Part shown: piece by piece, positions 1 to 7,390 of the stretch | How positions within the stretch are numbered: position 1 is the first letter of the stretch | Layout of the letters: each line of letters starts with the position of its first letter | Source of the DNA: HXMU1420-2 sp040830545 | Lineage (GTDB): Bacteria; Pseudomonadota; Alphaproteobacteria; Rhodobacterales; Rhodobacteraceae | Assembly: GCA_040830545.1 (NCBI GenBank) | Contig: JBFOMB010000152.1 | Location: 1-21,365 of the forward strand | Reading direction: 5' to 3' | Length of the DNA: 21,365 nt | Notes under the pieces: model-generated | Told to the model about the DNA's origin: nothing | The model's database searches: none | The model's input: the letters and a program-made list of their open reading frames with translations, nothing else | Program-made: the position numbers and the translations under genes

Positions 1-989
1 CCTGTGCCACCCAAAAGCTCCATCGTCGCTGGGTGATGGGGGGGGGTTTTCGGGAGGGCCGTGTTGCCGATCGCTTTCTGTTTGGGCGGACCCCACGGAT
101 TGCGCCACCGGGTGCTCATTTCAATCGGGTCATCGCCACGCGCCAGGATAAGGCCCGCTTGCTCCCCCAGAGGCATCAGTTGCGTGTCCGCCTTGGGCGA
201 CAGACCCGCCGCACCCAGACACAGTGGATGATCTTCACGCAATACGCCCTTAGCCTTGTAGGTCGTGATGAACGGGATCGAGAAATGTTCGAGGAAGGCT
301 CGCAGCACCGTGTCAGAGCCATCCCGCAGAACGTCCAGACCAATGATCGCAATGGGCCGTTCCGCCCCGGCCAACCATTCCCGCGCCTTGCTCAGCGCGG
401 TGCCTGTCGGCGCAACGGGACCCGTCGGAACGGTTTCCGGCGTCACGCGGTCAGGGCGCACCGCATCCGCAACCGAAATCGGCACATCAATATGCACCGG
501 ACCACAGCGGGGCGTCATCGCAATCGATACCGCCTTGTCCGCCACGATGTCCGCACTGTCAGCGGTCAGCTTGAACGTGGCGCGTGTGATCGGGCGATAG
601 ACCGCCTGATGATCCAGAATTTGGTGGGTGTAGGTCAGTTCCTCGTCCGAATCGACACATCCGGTCAGCACGATCATCGGCACCCGGTCCTGTTCCGCGT
701 TTGCGGTCACGTTCACACAGTTCAGCGCCCCCGGCCCCACCGTCGCCACGAGGATCGCGGGGGCTCCATCCGTGTGATGCACACCCTCGGCCATGAAACC
801 GGCAGCGTTTTCGTGTTTGGCGAGAACGAACCGAATGCCCGCCCGTTCCAACGCATCCACGATGGTCAGCACCTCGCCCCCCGGCATGCCAAAGGCATAC
901 CGGCATCCAGCGGCGTAAAGGCGTCGCGCCAGCTTGTCCGCGGCCCGGGATTCTGCCCGGAATTCGGACTGTGAGGGGGTGTCTGACAT
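1..989 (-). CDS. Thiamine-diphosphate-dependent enzyme, acetolactate synthase-like (partial, N-terminal 329 codons)
   Basis: Reading the minus strand from an ATG at 989 gives an open frame to the window edge, so the C-terminal part is missing. The N-terminal pyrimidine-binding domain is clear: GMPGGEVLTIVDAL (residues 34-47), then KHENAAGFMAEG, in which Glu60 sits at the position of the conserved ThDP-activating glutamate, then VGPGALNCVNVTANAEQDRVP. The central domain follows (about 190-310, including PIAIIGLDVLRDGSD). This is the architecture of acetolactate synthase, oxalyl-CoA decarboxylase and related decarboxylases or carboligases, which are usually about 550 residues. The start is set by GGAGG at 996-1000, six bases upstream. 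A DUF302 gene lies 87 bases upstream on the same strand and may be co-transcribed. A run of nine G (38-46) falls in the gene and the local protein there (LPKTPPHHP) is unusual, but the frame is the same on both sides. The substrate cannot be told from the part present. Confidence 0.85.
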   Translation of the reverse strand, partial: MSDTPSQSEFRAESRAADKLARRLYAAGCRYAFGMPGGEVLTIVDALERAGIRFVLAKHENAAGFMAEGVHHTDGAPAILVATVGPGALNCVNVTANAEQDRVPMIVLTGCVDSDEELTYTHQILDHQAVYRPITRATFKLTADSADIVADKAVSIAMTPRCGPVHIDVPISVADAVRPDRVTPETVPTGPVAPTGTALSKAREWLAGAERPIAIIGLDVLRDGSDTVLRAFLEHFSIPFITTYKAKGVLREDHPLCLGAAGLSPKADTQLMPLGEQAGLILARGDDPIEMSTRWRNPWGPPKQKAIGNTALPKTPPHHPATMELLGGT

Positions 990-1076
990 GCTGCGCCTCC
1001 GCTGTTTGGTCCCGGCGGAGATTGCCGATCCGGGGCCACAGCGCAACAGGTTTCACGTCAGTGTGACAGCCAGTGC

Positions 1077-1553
1077 CTAGTCAACCGCGTCAGCAGCGAT
1101 CTCCGCAAACTTGGCATCTAGTTCGGCGGCCAGCGCCTGCAACGCGTCCCCACCTTCGTCCATGTAAGGCGCAAAAACGGTGCTGGGTGTCTTGTAGGAC
1201 AGGGTCGCAGTGCCGTCGGTGTTTTCGGTCACGTAGAACCGGATCGGCGCTTCGATCATCGCGGCGGTGGAGGTGGCAAGCACGCGAACGGCGAAGTCAT
1301 TGTTGTAAACGCCAACCACCATGTTGCCGGGGATGGTGATGCCCCGCTTGGCCGCCGCCTTGGTCGGGCCAGCACGCGTGACGACGATCATGCCGTGTTC
1401 CTTTACGGCGGCAGTCAGCGATTTCACAAGCGAGGCATGATCCTGATCAGTCGGATGAACAGCCCAGCCCGGGCGCGTGTCCATATCCGAGGCTTGGGTC
1501 AACGCGGCCACGCAGGACAGGCCCACAGCGAGAATGAAAGAAAACGGTTTCAT
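1077..1553 (-). CDS. Exported DUF302-family protein
   Basis: This is a 158-residue protein. The N-terminus (MKPFSFILAVGLSCVAALTQA, cleavage probably after QA at about residue 21) is a Sec signal peptide, so the product is expected in the periplasm. The mature part fits the DUF302 fold: an N-terminal segment in which a helix (SLVKSLTAAVKEHGM) leads into a strand (IVVTRAG), then a strand with VVGVYNNDFAVRVLA, then FYVTENTDGTATLSYKTPSTVFAPY. The VYNN.. and YKTP..VFAPY stretches are typical of the family. The biochemical role of DUF302 proteins is not known to me, and I assign none. The start is supported by GAGGAG at 1560-1565 with a six-base spacer. It is the first gene of a possible two-gene minus-strand unit with the thiamine-diphosphate enzyme, and is divergent from the DUF1214 gene across a 300-base gap. 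Confidence 0.85.
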   Translation of the reverse strand: MKPFSFILAVGLSCVAALTQASDMDTRPGWAVHPTDQDHASLVKSLTAAVKEHGMIVVTRAGPTKAAAKRGITIPGNMVVGVYNNDFAVRVLATSTAAMIEAPIRFYVTENTDGTATLSYKTPSTVFAPYMDEGGDALQALAAELDAKFAEIAADAVD

Positions 1554-1853
1554 TGTGTGCTCCTCAGGCCGGATGGTTGTCGCATCCCTGCATTTTGCTC
1601 GCTTTCAGGCAAGCTTTGGGTGTGTTCATGTGCATCAAAGCTGCGTGACCGAGTATCCGGATTCTATTTGGCGTGCGTGAAGCAGGTTACTGGTCGACTT
1701 CTGCAATTGACCTTTTGCGCGGAATCAAGGGCCTTGGGCCCGCCGCGCATCCATCGACCGGCAGGCGTTTGCCGTGCAAACGCTGAGAGGGGCCGGGCCG
1801 CCCCACGGCACATATCATTGCAGACCAATCCGATTTCGCTCTAAGTCAACGCT
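1554..1853. other. 300-base divergent intergenic region with several inverted repeats
   Basis: This gap must hold the promoters of the divergent DUF302 (minus) and DUF1214 (plus) genes. I see no convincing coding frame or tRNA, and no -35/-10 pair good enough to call. It does contain an inverted repeat AGCTTTG (1612-1618) / CAAAGCT (1636-1642) separated by 17 bases, which has the shape of an operator. Three short hairpins lie close to the DUF1214 start: GGGCC-TTG-GGCCC near 1729-1741, GCGTTTG-CCGTG-CAAACGC at 1765-1783, and GGGGC-N6-GCCCC at 1789-1804. None is followed by a T-run, so they are not ordinary intrinsic terminators. They could shape the mRNA leader of the DUF1214 operon. Confidence 0.5.
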
Positions 1854-2456
1854 ATGAGAGTGTTCTACTTCACCATAGCAGGCGCGATCCTCGGTCTGTT
1901 CGCAGGGCTTGCTTCTGCAATCCTGATGTCTGGCATCACACCCGGCGGGCTGGATCGTGCGGAGACCGTCTCGATCAACCGCTGGGTCAGCGATTGGTCT
2001 ATCGGCAGCGAAGCGTCGGGCCGGTACGTAAAAGCCTGGGTCGCGCGGCATGGGCTGTTGGCAATGCGCAAATCCGAGGCGGTGTATTTCATCCGAAACG
2101 TGGATGATGACGGCCAGCCCCTGACCGAGCAATGTCAGTATCGTGTGTCCGGCGGCGATTTGCCGTCCGGGTGGTGGAGCATCACGCTTTATGACCGTCT
2201 CGGATACCTGCCGATGAATGCTGATGCGCACCTGTCGGTGGACGCCACCGATGCCACCGGGGCAGCGTGGGCGTTTGATGTGGCCGCAACCCGGCCTGAA
2301 GGAAACACGCTGTGGCTGTCTTCGGCCAAGGCAGAGGGGTTCGACCTGACCCTGCGGCTCTATCAACCAGACCAGAGTTTTCTGGATGCCCCTTTGGCGG
2401 AACTGGGCTTCCCTTCGGTCCAACGCCTCTCCTGCGACGGGGAGGCAGGGTCATGA
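1854..2456 (+). CDS. Membrane-anchored DUF1214-family protein
   Basis: This is a 200-residue protein. Residues 4-24 (FYFTIAGAILGLFAGLASAIL) form an uncleaved signal anchor or signal peptide, so the rest probably lies in the periplasm. The C-terminal half matches what I know of DUF1214: CQYRVSGGDLPSGWWSITLYD (about 114-134), followed by GYLPMNADAHLSVDA and a closing strand FDLTLRLYQPDQSFLDAP. The ..GWWSIT.YD.. core and the LRLYxPD segment are the diagnostic parts. In many bacteria DUF1254 and DUF1214 are fused in one longer protein. Here they are separate and this one comes first. Its stop overlaps the start of the DUF1254 gene by four bases (ATGA at 2453-2456), so the two are translationally coupled. 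No strong Shine-Dalgarno precedes the ATG. Function is unknown. Confidence 0.85.
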   Translation: MRVFYFTIAGAILGLFAGLASAILMSGITPGGLDRAETVSINRWVSDWSIGSEASGRYVKAWVARHGLLAMRKSEAVYFIRNVDDDGQPLTEQCQYRVSGGDLPSGWWSITLYDRLGYLPMNADAHLSVDATDATGAAWAFDVAATRPEGNTLWLSSAKAEGFDLTLRLYQPDQSFLDAPLAELGFPSVQRLSCDGEAGS

Positions 2457-2974
2457 AGGCCGCGTTGATCTCCTTCGCTTTGGCCACCGGCGTCGTGGGC
2501 GTGGGCACACATTTGACTGTCATCAACGCCTTACCGACCTTCATCATGTCGCGTGCCTTTTCCGGCCTCGAATCCTCAGGGATCGGATGGAACGCCTGGC
2601 AAAGCGCCCCAAAGATTACACCGCAAACCCAAAGCGTTGTGCGGTCTTCGCCTGATCTGGCCTATGTCGTATGTCTGCTCGATCTCAGCAACGGCCCGGT
2701 ACGCATTTCTGTCCCGCGCTGGGTCCGCTATGGCTCGCTCTCAATCTTCGATCACACGACGACCAACGTGCATATCGAGAGCCTTGAAGGCAGCAGACCA
2801 CCCGCGAACGTCATCGTTGCTACAGCCGACCAGAGCGTCACGGACAACGGCACCCCTGTGATCCGCCTGCCCGGCAACAAAGGGCTGGCCCTGATCCGCA
2901 GGCTGGCCCCGGATACGGAAAGTCATCAGGCAGCCACTGCGCTTGTCAAAGACGCGGAATGCGCCGTGCCGTAA
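2453..2974 (+). CDS. Membrane-anchored DUF1254-family protein
   Basis: This is a 173-residue protein that starts at the ATG overlapping the upstream stop. A longer in-frame start at 2312 is possible but would lie inside the DUF1214 gene. Residues 3-30 (ALISFALATGVVGVGTHLTVINALPTFI) are hydrophobic and probably anchor it in the inner membrane. The periplasmic part has the DUF1254-like sequence SPDLAYVVCLLDLSNGPVRI followed by VPRWVRYGSLSIFDHTTTNV, and ends in GLALIRRL. It is about half the length of a typical DUF1254-DUF1214 protein, which fits a split partner of the upstream gene. The two products plausibly act together, but that is inference from family fusion and coupling only. A 72-base gap separates it from the downstream carboxylase, so co-transcription is likely. 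Confidence 0.8.
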   Translation: MKAALISFALATGVVGVGTHLTVINALPTFIMSRAFSGLESSGIGWNAWQSAPKITPQTQSVVRSSPDLAYVVCLLDLSNGPVRISVPRWVRYGSLSIFDHTTTNVHIESLEGSRPPANVIVATADQSVTDNGTPVIRLPGNKGLALIRRLAPDTESHQAATALVKDAECAVP

Positions 2975-3037
2975 CAATTGCCAGTTGCGCGCGTGAAACC
3001 CTATCACAAGGGGCGGACCGTGGGGTCGCACGAATGC

Positions 3038-3044
3038 GGAGGGG
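3038..3044 (+). promoter_or_regulatory. Ribosome binding site setting the carboxylase start
   Basis: GGAGGGG lies just ahead of the ATG at 3047 and selects it over an in-frame TTG at 2978. The added 23 residues of the longer form do not resemble a biotin carboxylase N-terminus, whereas MFQNILIANRGEIAIR does. Confidence 0.7.
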
Positions 3045-3046
3045 AC

Positions 3047-6000
3047 ATGTTCCAGAACATCTTGATCGCCAATCGCGGCGAAATCGCCATTCGCGTCGCG
3101 CGCACGGCGGCGGAACTGGGGATCAAAACCGTTGCAGTCGCCCCCGCAGATGACGCCAACTGCCCCCATCTGCGCCATGCGGACGATCAGGCAATTTTGC
3201 CGGGCGCTGGTGCGGCGGCCTATCTGGACATAGACGCGATCATCGCCACTGCTCGCGACAAGGGGTGCGACGCGATCCACCCGGGATATGGCTTCCTTAG
3301 CGAACGGTCCGAATTTGCGGCGGCCTGCGCAGACGCCGGCCTGACCTTCATCGGCCCGTCGACTGACGTGCTGGCCGCACTCGGTGACAAATCCGCCGCC
3401 CGAAATGCAGCGGCGGCATTGGGCGTTCCGGTGATCCCGGCCCGGTCACCCATCGTAGACGTTTCTGACCTGACCGCATTTCTGACCGACTGCAACGGAC
3501 CGGTCATGCTGAAGGCCGTGTCAGGCGGCGGCGGTCGCGGCATGCGCGTCGTGCGCTCGGATTCAGACGCCACGGCCGCGTTTGACGCCGCCAGCGCCGA
3601 GGCACGCGCGGCTTTTGGCAACGGGACGCTCTATGCGGAACGCCTGTTGGAATCCGCCCGGCATATCGAGGTTCAGATTGCCGGTGACGGCACGCAGGTC
3701 ATACACCTCTGGGACCGCGACTGTTCCCTGCAGCGCCGCCACCAGAAAATCATCGAACTGGCCCCTGCACCCGGCCTTGCCCCGGACCTGCGCGAAGGCA
3801 TTCTGGGCGCCGCTGTGCGTATCGGTGAAGCGCAGGGTTTGCAGACACTCGCAACAGTAGAGTTTCTGGTCGAACCTGACGCAAGCGTCGATCATGGCTG
3901 GTATTTTCTGGAAGTGAATCCGCGCCTACAGGTCGAACATACCGTGACAGAGGACTGGCTGGGCCTGGATCTCGTGGAGCTGCAACTGCGGCTTGCTGCC
4001 GGAGAGGCGTTGAGCGCCATGGACCTGCCCGACACCGCGCCCTCCGGCCATGCCATCCAACTGCGCATCAATGCCGAACGCTTCACCGCAACCGGGGTAA
4101 TGCCAGCAAGCGGTACGTTGGATCACTTCCAACCGCCAGGCGGGCGGGGTCTGCGGATCGAAACGCATGGCGAACCCGGCTATGCCCCGCATCCAGGCTT
4201 TGACACGTTGCTGGCCAAGCTGATCGTGCGGGACACCACCCTTCCGCGCCTGCTGACCCGCGCGAATCGGGCGTTGCGGGATTTCCGAATCGAGGGGATC
4301 GAATCCAACACCGCCCTTTTGGCCGAGTTGCTGAACCGTGAAGACATCCAGACCTGGACCGTGTCAACGCGGCTGGTGGACGAGGTTCTGCCAGGCCTCG
4401 CGGACCTCACCACACCGCAGGGTGCTGACGGCGGCACCGTTACAGCGCCCATGGCCGCCAATGTCGTTTCCATCGACGTGGAGCCCGGGCAAACCGTCCA
4501 GCGCGGTGCCCTGCTGGCCGTACTCGAAGCGATGAAAATGCAGCACGAATTGCGGGCCGAGGCCGCGTGCCAGATTGATGACATCCTTGCCCGTCCCGGT
4601 GAGGCGGTCGCCGAAGGTACTGCGCTGTTCCGCGTAACCCCACAGGAAGACGCATCGGACGCAACCGACAGCACGCAGGCCATCGACCCGGATCACATCC
4701 GCCCCGACCTTCAGGCCGTGCTGGACAGGATCGCGCTGACGCAAGATGCCAACCGCCCGGACGCCGTGAAACGCCGCCGGTCGCGCGGCCAGCGCACGGC
4801 TCGGGAGAACCACGCTGACCTGACAGGTGGGGCAGAGTTCATGGAATACGGCGCGCTGGTCCATGCCGCCCAGCGCCGTCGCCATGATCCGAAACAGTTG
4901 CAAGTCATGTGTCCCGCGGACGGGATCATCACCGGGATCGGTCACGTGAATGGTGACCTGTTTGACCCTGAACACTCCCGCGCGGCGATGCTGCTCTATG
5001 ACGGGTCGGTCATGGCGGGCACCCAGGGGTTCCTGGGCCACAAGAAAACCGACCGCATTCTGGAAGTCGCACGGGACCAGAAGCTGCCGGTGATCTTCTA
5101 CACTGAGGGCGGCGGGGGCCGCCCGGGGGACGAAGATTTCAACGACATCTGTGTCAGCGGGCTGGATGTCATGACCTTCAACCTGATGACGCGGCTGACA
5201 GCGGACAAGCCGTCTATCGGCGTGAACTCGGGCTATTGTTTTGCCGGGAATGCGGCCGTGTTCGGAGCCTGTGACATAAAAATCGCCACGCGCGACAGCT
5301 GGATCGGTCTGGGTGGCCCAGCCATGGTGGAGGCTGGTGGTTTGGGTGCGCATTCCCCCAAGGATATCGGCCCCGCGCCGATGCAGGCAGACATCGGTCT
5401 GGTCGATGTTCTGGCCGAGGATGAGGCACATGCCACGGCCCTTACCCGTGCGATTTTCGGGATGTTTCAAGGACCTGTCGCGGATTGGCAGGCCCCGGAT
5501 CAACGCCTGCTGCGCCATGTGGTGCCCGAAAACCGCAAGCGCGTTTATGACATCCGCGCGGCGATAGCAGGGCTGGTGGACGTAGGCAGCTTTGTCGAGA
5601 TGCGTGCGCAATTCGCACGGGGCCTGATCACGGGCTTTTGCCGGATCGAAGGCGTGCCCTTTGGCCTTATCGCGAACAACCCGCACCATCTGGGCGGCGC
5701 GCTGGACGCGGATGCCTCGGAAAAGGGGGCCGGGTTCCTGCGCTTGTGCGGACGGTTCGGCCTGCCGGTCATTTCGCTTTGCGACACGCCGGGGTTCATG
5801 GTGGGGCCGGACAGCGAAAGGCAAGGCGGCGTGCAGCGCGCTTGCGAGTTGATCGGAGCGGGCGCTGCGCTGGCGGATCACCTGTTCACCGTGGTTTTGC
5901 GCAAGGGTTACGGGATTGGCGCACAGGCCATGGCGGGGGGCAGCTTTGCCGCGCCTGCCTTTGTGGTCAGCTGGCCAACGGGCGAGTTCGGGGCGATGGG

Positions 6001-6211
6001 TCTCGAAGGCGCGGTGCAGCTGGGATACAAGAAAGAACTGGAGGCGGCGGGTGATGACGCCGCACGACAGGCGCTTTTCGATCAGCTTGTGGGACAGTTC
6101 TATGAACGCGGACAGGCGCTTAACGTGGCCTCACTACAGGAAATCGACGCGGTGATCGACCCGGCAGACACACGCAAATGGATCATGAACGGCTGGCGGG
6201 CGACGCGCTGA
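3047..6211 (+). CDS. Single-chain biotin-dependent acyl-CoA carboxylase (BC-BCCP-CT)
   Basis: This is a 1054-residue cytosolic enzyme carrying all three activities for ATP- and bicarbonate-dependent carboxylation of an acyl-CoA. The biotin carboxylase domain is at 1-450: IANRGEIAIR near the N-terminus, Lys156 followed by the glycine-rich loop AVSGGGGRGM, and EVNPRLQVEHTVTE at 289-302 with the catalytic Arg293. The biotinyl domain is at about 465-530 with LEAMKM and biotin Lys497. The carboxyltransferase is at about 550-1054, with oxyanion-loop candidates EGGGGRPGD (687-695) and AGGSFAAPA around 964-970. Usual acetyl- or propionyl-CoA carboxylases split these over two or more chains. The order and length match the single-chain long-chain acyl-CoA carboxylase (LCC) type described from mycobacteria and some alphaproteobacteria. 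Substrate chain length cannot be read from sequence. It is the last gene of the DUF1214-DUF1254 unit and converges on ackA with 27 bases between. Confidence 0.93.
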   Translation: MFQNILIANRGEIAIRVARTAAELGIKTVAVAPADDANCPHLRHADDQAILPGAGAAAYLDIDAIIATARDKGCDAIHPGYGFLSERSEFAAACADAGLTFIGPSTDVLAALGDKSAARNAAAALGVPVIPARSPIVDVSDLTAFLTDCNGPVMLKAVSGGGGRGMRVVRSDSDATAAFDAASAEARAAFGNGTLYAERLLESARHIEVQIAGDGTQVIHLWDRDCSLQRRHQKIIELAPAPGLAPDLREGILGAAVRIGEAQGLQTLATVEFLVEPDASVDHGWYFLEVNPRLQVEHTVTEDWLGLDLVELQLRLAAGEALSAMDLPDTAPSGHAIQLRINAERFTATGVMPASGTLDHFQPPGGRGLRIETHGEPGYAPHPGFDTLLAKLIVRDTTLPRLLTRANRALRDFRIEGIESNTALLAELLNREDIQTWTVSTRLVDEVLPGLADLTTPQGADGGTVTAPMAANVVSIDVEPGQTVQRGALLAVLEAMKMQHELRAEAACQIDDILARPGEAVAEGTALFRVTPQEDASDATDSTQAIDPDHIRPDLQAVLDRIALTQDANRPDAVKRRRSRGQRTARENHADLTGGAEFMEYGALVHAAQRRRHDPKQLQVMCPADGIITGIGHVNGDLFDPEHSRAAMLLYDGSVMAGTQGFLGHKKTDRILEVARDQKLPVIFYTEGGGGRPGDEDFNDICVSGLDVMTFNLMTRLTADKPSIGVNSGYCFAGNAAVFGACDIKIATRDSWIGLGGPAMVEAGGLGAHSPKDIGPAPMQADIGLVDVLAEDEAHATALTRAIFGMFQGPVADWQAPDQRLLRHVVPENRKRVYDIRAAIAGLVDVGSFVEMRAQFARGLITGFCRIEGVPFGLIANNPHHLGGALDADASEKGAGFLRLCGRFGLPVISLCDTPGFMVGPDSERQGGVQRACELIGAGAALADHLFTVVLRKGYGIGAQAMAGGSFAAPAFVVSWPTGEFGAMGLEGAVQLGYKKELEAAGDDAARQALFDQLVGQFYERGQALNVASLQEIDAVIDPADTRKWIMNGWRATR

Positions 6212-6238
6212 ATCGCGGCGCAAGGCCTTGGGTTTGCC

Positions 6239-7390
6239 TTACACCGCAGCGACCCGCTGGTTCACGGCACGCGCAATCACACGTTCCTCGTCCGTGGGGA
6301 TCACCAGAACCGGCGTCCGCCCGGCCCCGATCCGCGTCTCGTTGGCATCATTTGCGGGCGCGTTCACACCAAGGCCCAGAAACTCCATCCCCTCCAGCAC
6401 GCGCGCACGGATGATGGCCGCGTTTTCACCGATCCCTCCAGCAAAGACCAACCCGTCCAGCCCGCCCAATACAGCAGCCAGACCACCCAGTTCACGCCGT
6501 ATACGAAACACGTAGTAGTCGACCGCCTGTGCCGCCTCCGGTGCATCACTGGACAACAATGTGCGCATGTCGTGACTGATCCCGGACAGCCCTTTCAGAC
6601 CGCTTTCCTTGTAGAGCATCGTCGTGATTTCCCCCGCCGACATGCCCTGATCCATCAGATACAGCAGCACACCCGGATCAACCTGTCCCGACCGTGTGCC
6701 CATCGGCAGGCCGTCGAGCGCAGTGAACCCCATCGTCGATGCGACTGAACGGCCATTGCGGATCGCGCACATGCTGGCCCCGTTGCCCAGATGCGCGATC
6801 ACCACGCGACCCGCAGCCAGATGCGGCCAGTCTTCGCGCAGGCGGCTGGTCAGGTAGTCGTAACTCAGTCCATGAAACCCATAGCGCCGCACGCCTTCGT
6901 CATAGAACCGGCGTGGGATGGCGAAGGTGTCATTCACAAATGGGTGGCCGTGATGAAACGCCGTGTCGAAACATCCAACCTGCACGGCATCCGGAAACGC
7001 CTCTTGCGCCGCTGTGACCGCAGCCAGGTTGTGTGGCTGATGCAGCGGGGCCAGCGGGATCAGGGCGCGGAGTTGTGCCAGAACGTCCTCGGTCAGTTCC
7101 AGCGGCTCTGCAAACCCGGTGCCGCCGTGAACGATGCGGTGGCCAACGCCTGTTACGGCGCGATCTCCCAGCGCAGGCTGCACAGCCTTCAAAATGGCGC
7201 GCAAGGCAACCGCGTGATCCGCCGCGCCCAACTCGGTCGTATGACGATCGGGCGACTTCAGAACCAACCGCGCTGCCGGACCCAGGTTTTCCACCTGACC
7301 CGCCGCCAGCAGCACCGGCTCCGCACCGCTTTCATACACCGCGAATTTCAGCGACGAACTGCCCGCGTTTAATGTGAGGATTGCGCTCAT
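6239..7390 (-). CDS. ackA: Acetate kinase family protein
   Basis: This is a 383-residue member of the acetate/propionate kinase family, which reversibly makes acyl phosphate plus ADP into the acid plus ATP in the cytosol. The family landmarks are intact: LNAGSSSLKF (7-16, Asn8), GVGHRIVHGG (81-90, Arg85), FDTAFH (141-146, Asp142), YGFHGLSYDYL (His173), the nucleotide loop HLGNGASMCAI (200-210), DMRTLL (Arg276), LVFAGGIGENAA (314-325) and VIPTDEER near the C-terminus. The length is usual for the family. Its ATG overlaps the stop of the upstream phosphotransacylase gene by four bases (ATGA, 7387-7390 on the minus strand), with GAGAGGA as ribosome binding site inside that gene. The pair therefore forms a coupled acyl-CoA to acid plus ATP module. 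Acetate is the default substrate, but propionate or butyrate cannot be excluded given the Ptb-like partner. Confidence 0.95.
   Translation of the reverse strand: MSAILTLNAGSSSLKFAVYESGAEPVLLAAGQVENLGPAARLVLKSPDRHTTELGAADHAVALRAILKAVQPALGDRAVTGVGHRIVHGGTGFAEPLELTEDVLAQLRALIPLAPLHQPHNLAAVTAAQEAFPDAVQVGCFDTAFHHGHPFVNDTFAIPRRFYDEGVRRYGFHGLSYDYLTSRLREDWPHLAAGRVVIAHLGNGASMCAIRNGRSVASTMGFTALDGLPMGTRSGQVDPGVLLYLMDQGMSAGEITTMLYKESGLKGLSGISHDMRTLLSSDAPEAAQAVDYYVFRIRRELGGLAAVLGGLDGLVFAGGIGENAAIIRARVLEGMEFLGLGVNAPANDANETRIGAGRTPVLVIPTDEERVIARAVNQRVAAV

Noticed and set aside
33..974. 313-codon plus-strand open frame at the left edge
   Set aside because: Antisense to the thiamine-diphosphate enzyme, whose minus-strand frame carries the conserved Glu60 and glycine motifs. 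The plus-strand product is Arg/His-rich without domains.
2978..3046. Longer carboxylase N-terminus from TTG at 2978
   Set aside because: The extra 23 residues do not match biotin carboxylases, and a good ribosome site directly precedes the ATG at 3047.
4364..5881. 505-codon minus-strand open frame inside the carboxylase
   Set aside because: It is antisense to the carboxyltransferase and biotinyl domains. No domain or ribosome site, and composition is that of a shadow frame.
6212..6238. CAAGGCCTTG palindrome (6221-6230) between the carboxylase and ackA stops as a terminator
   Set aside because: The stem has no loop of normal size and no T-run follows. A longer GGCGCAA/TTTGCC pairing needs a bulge. 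Not enough to call a terminator.
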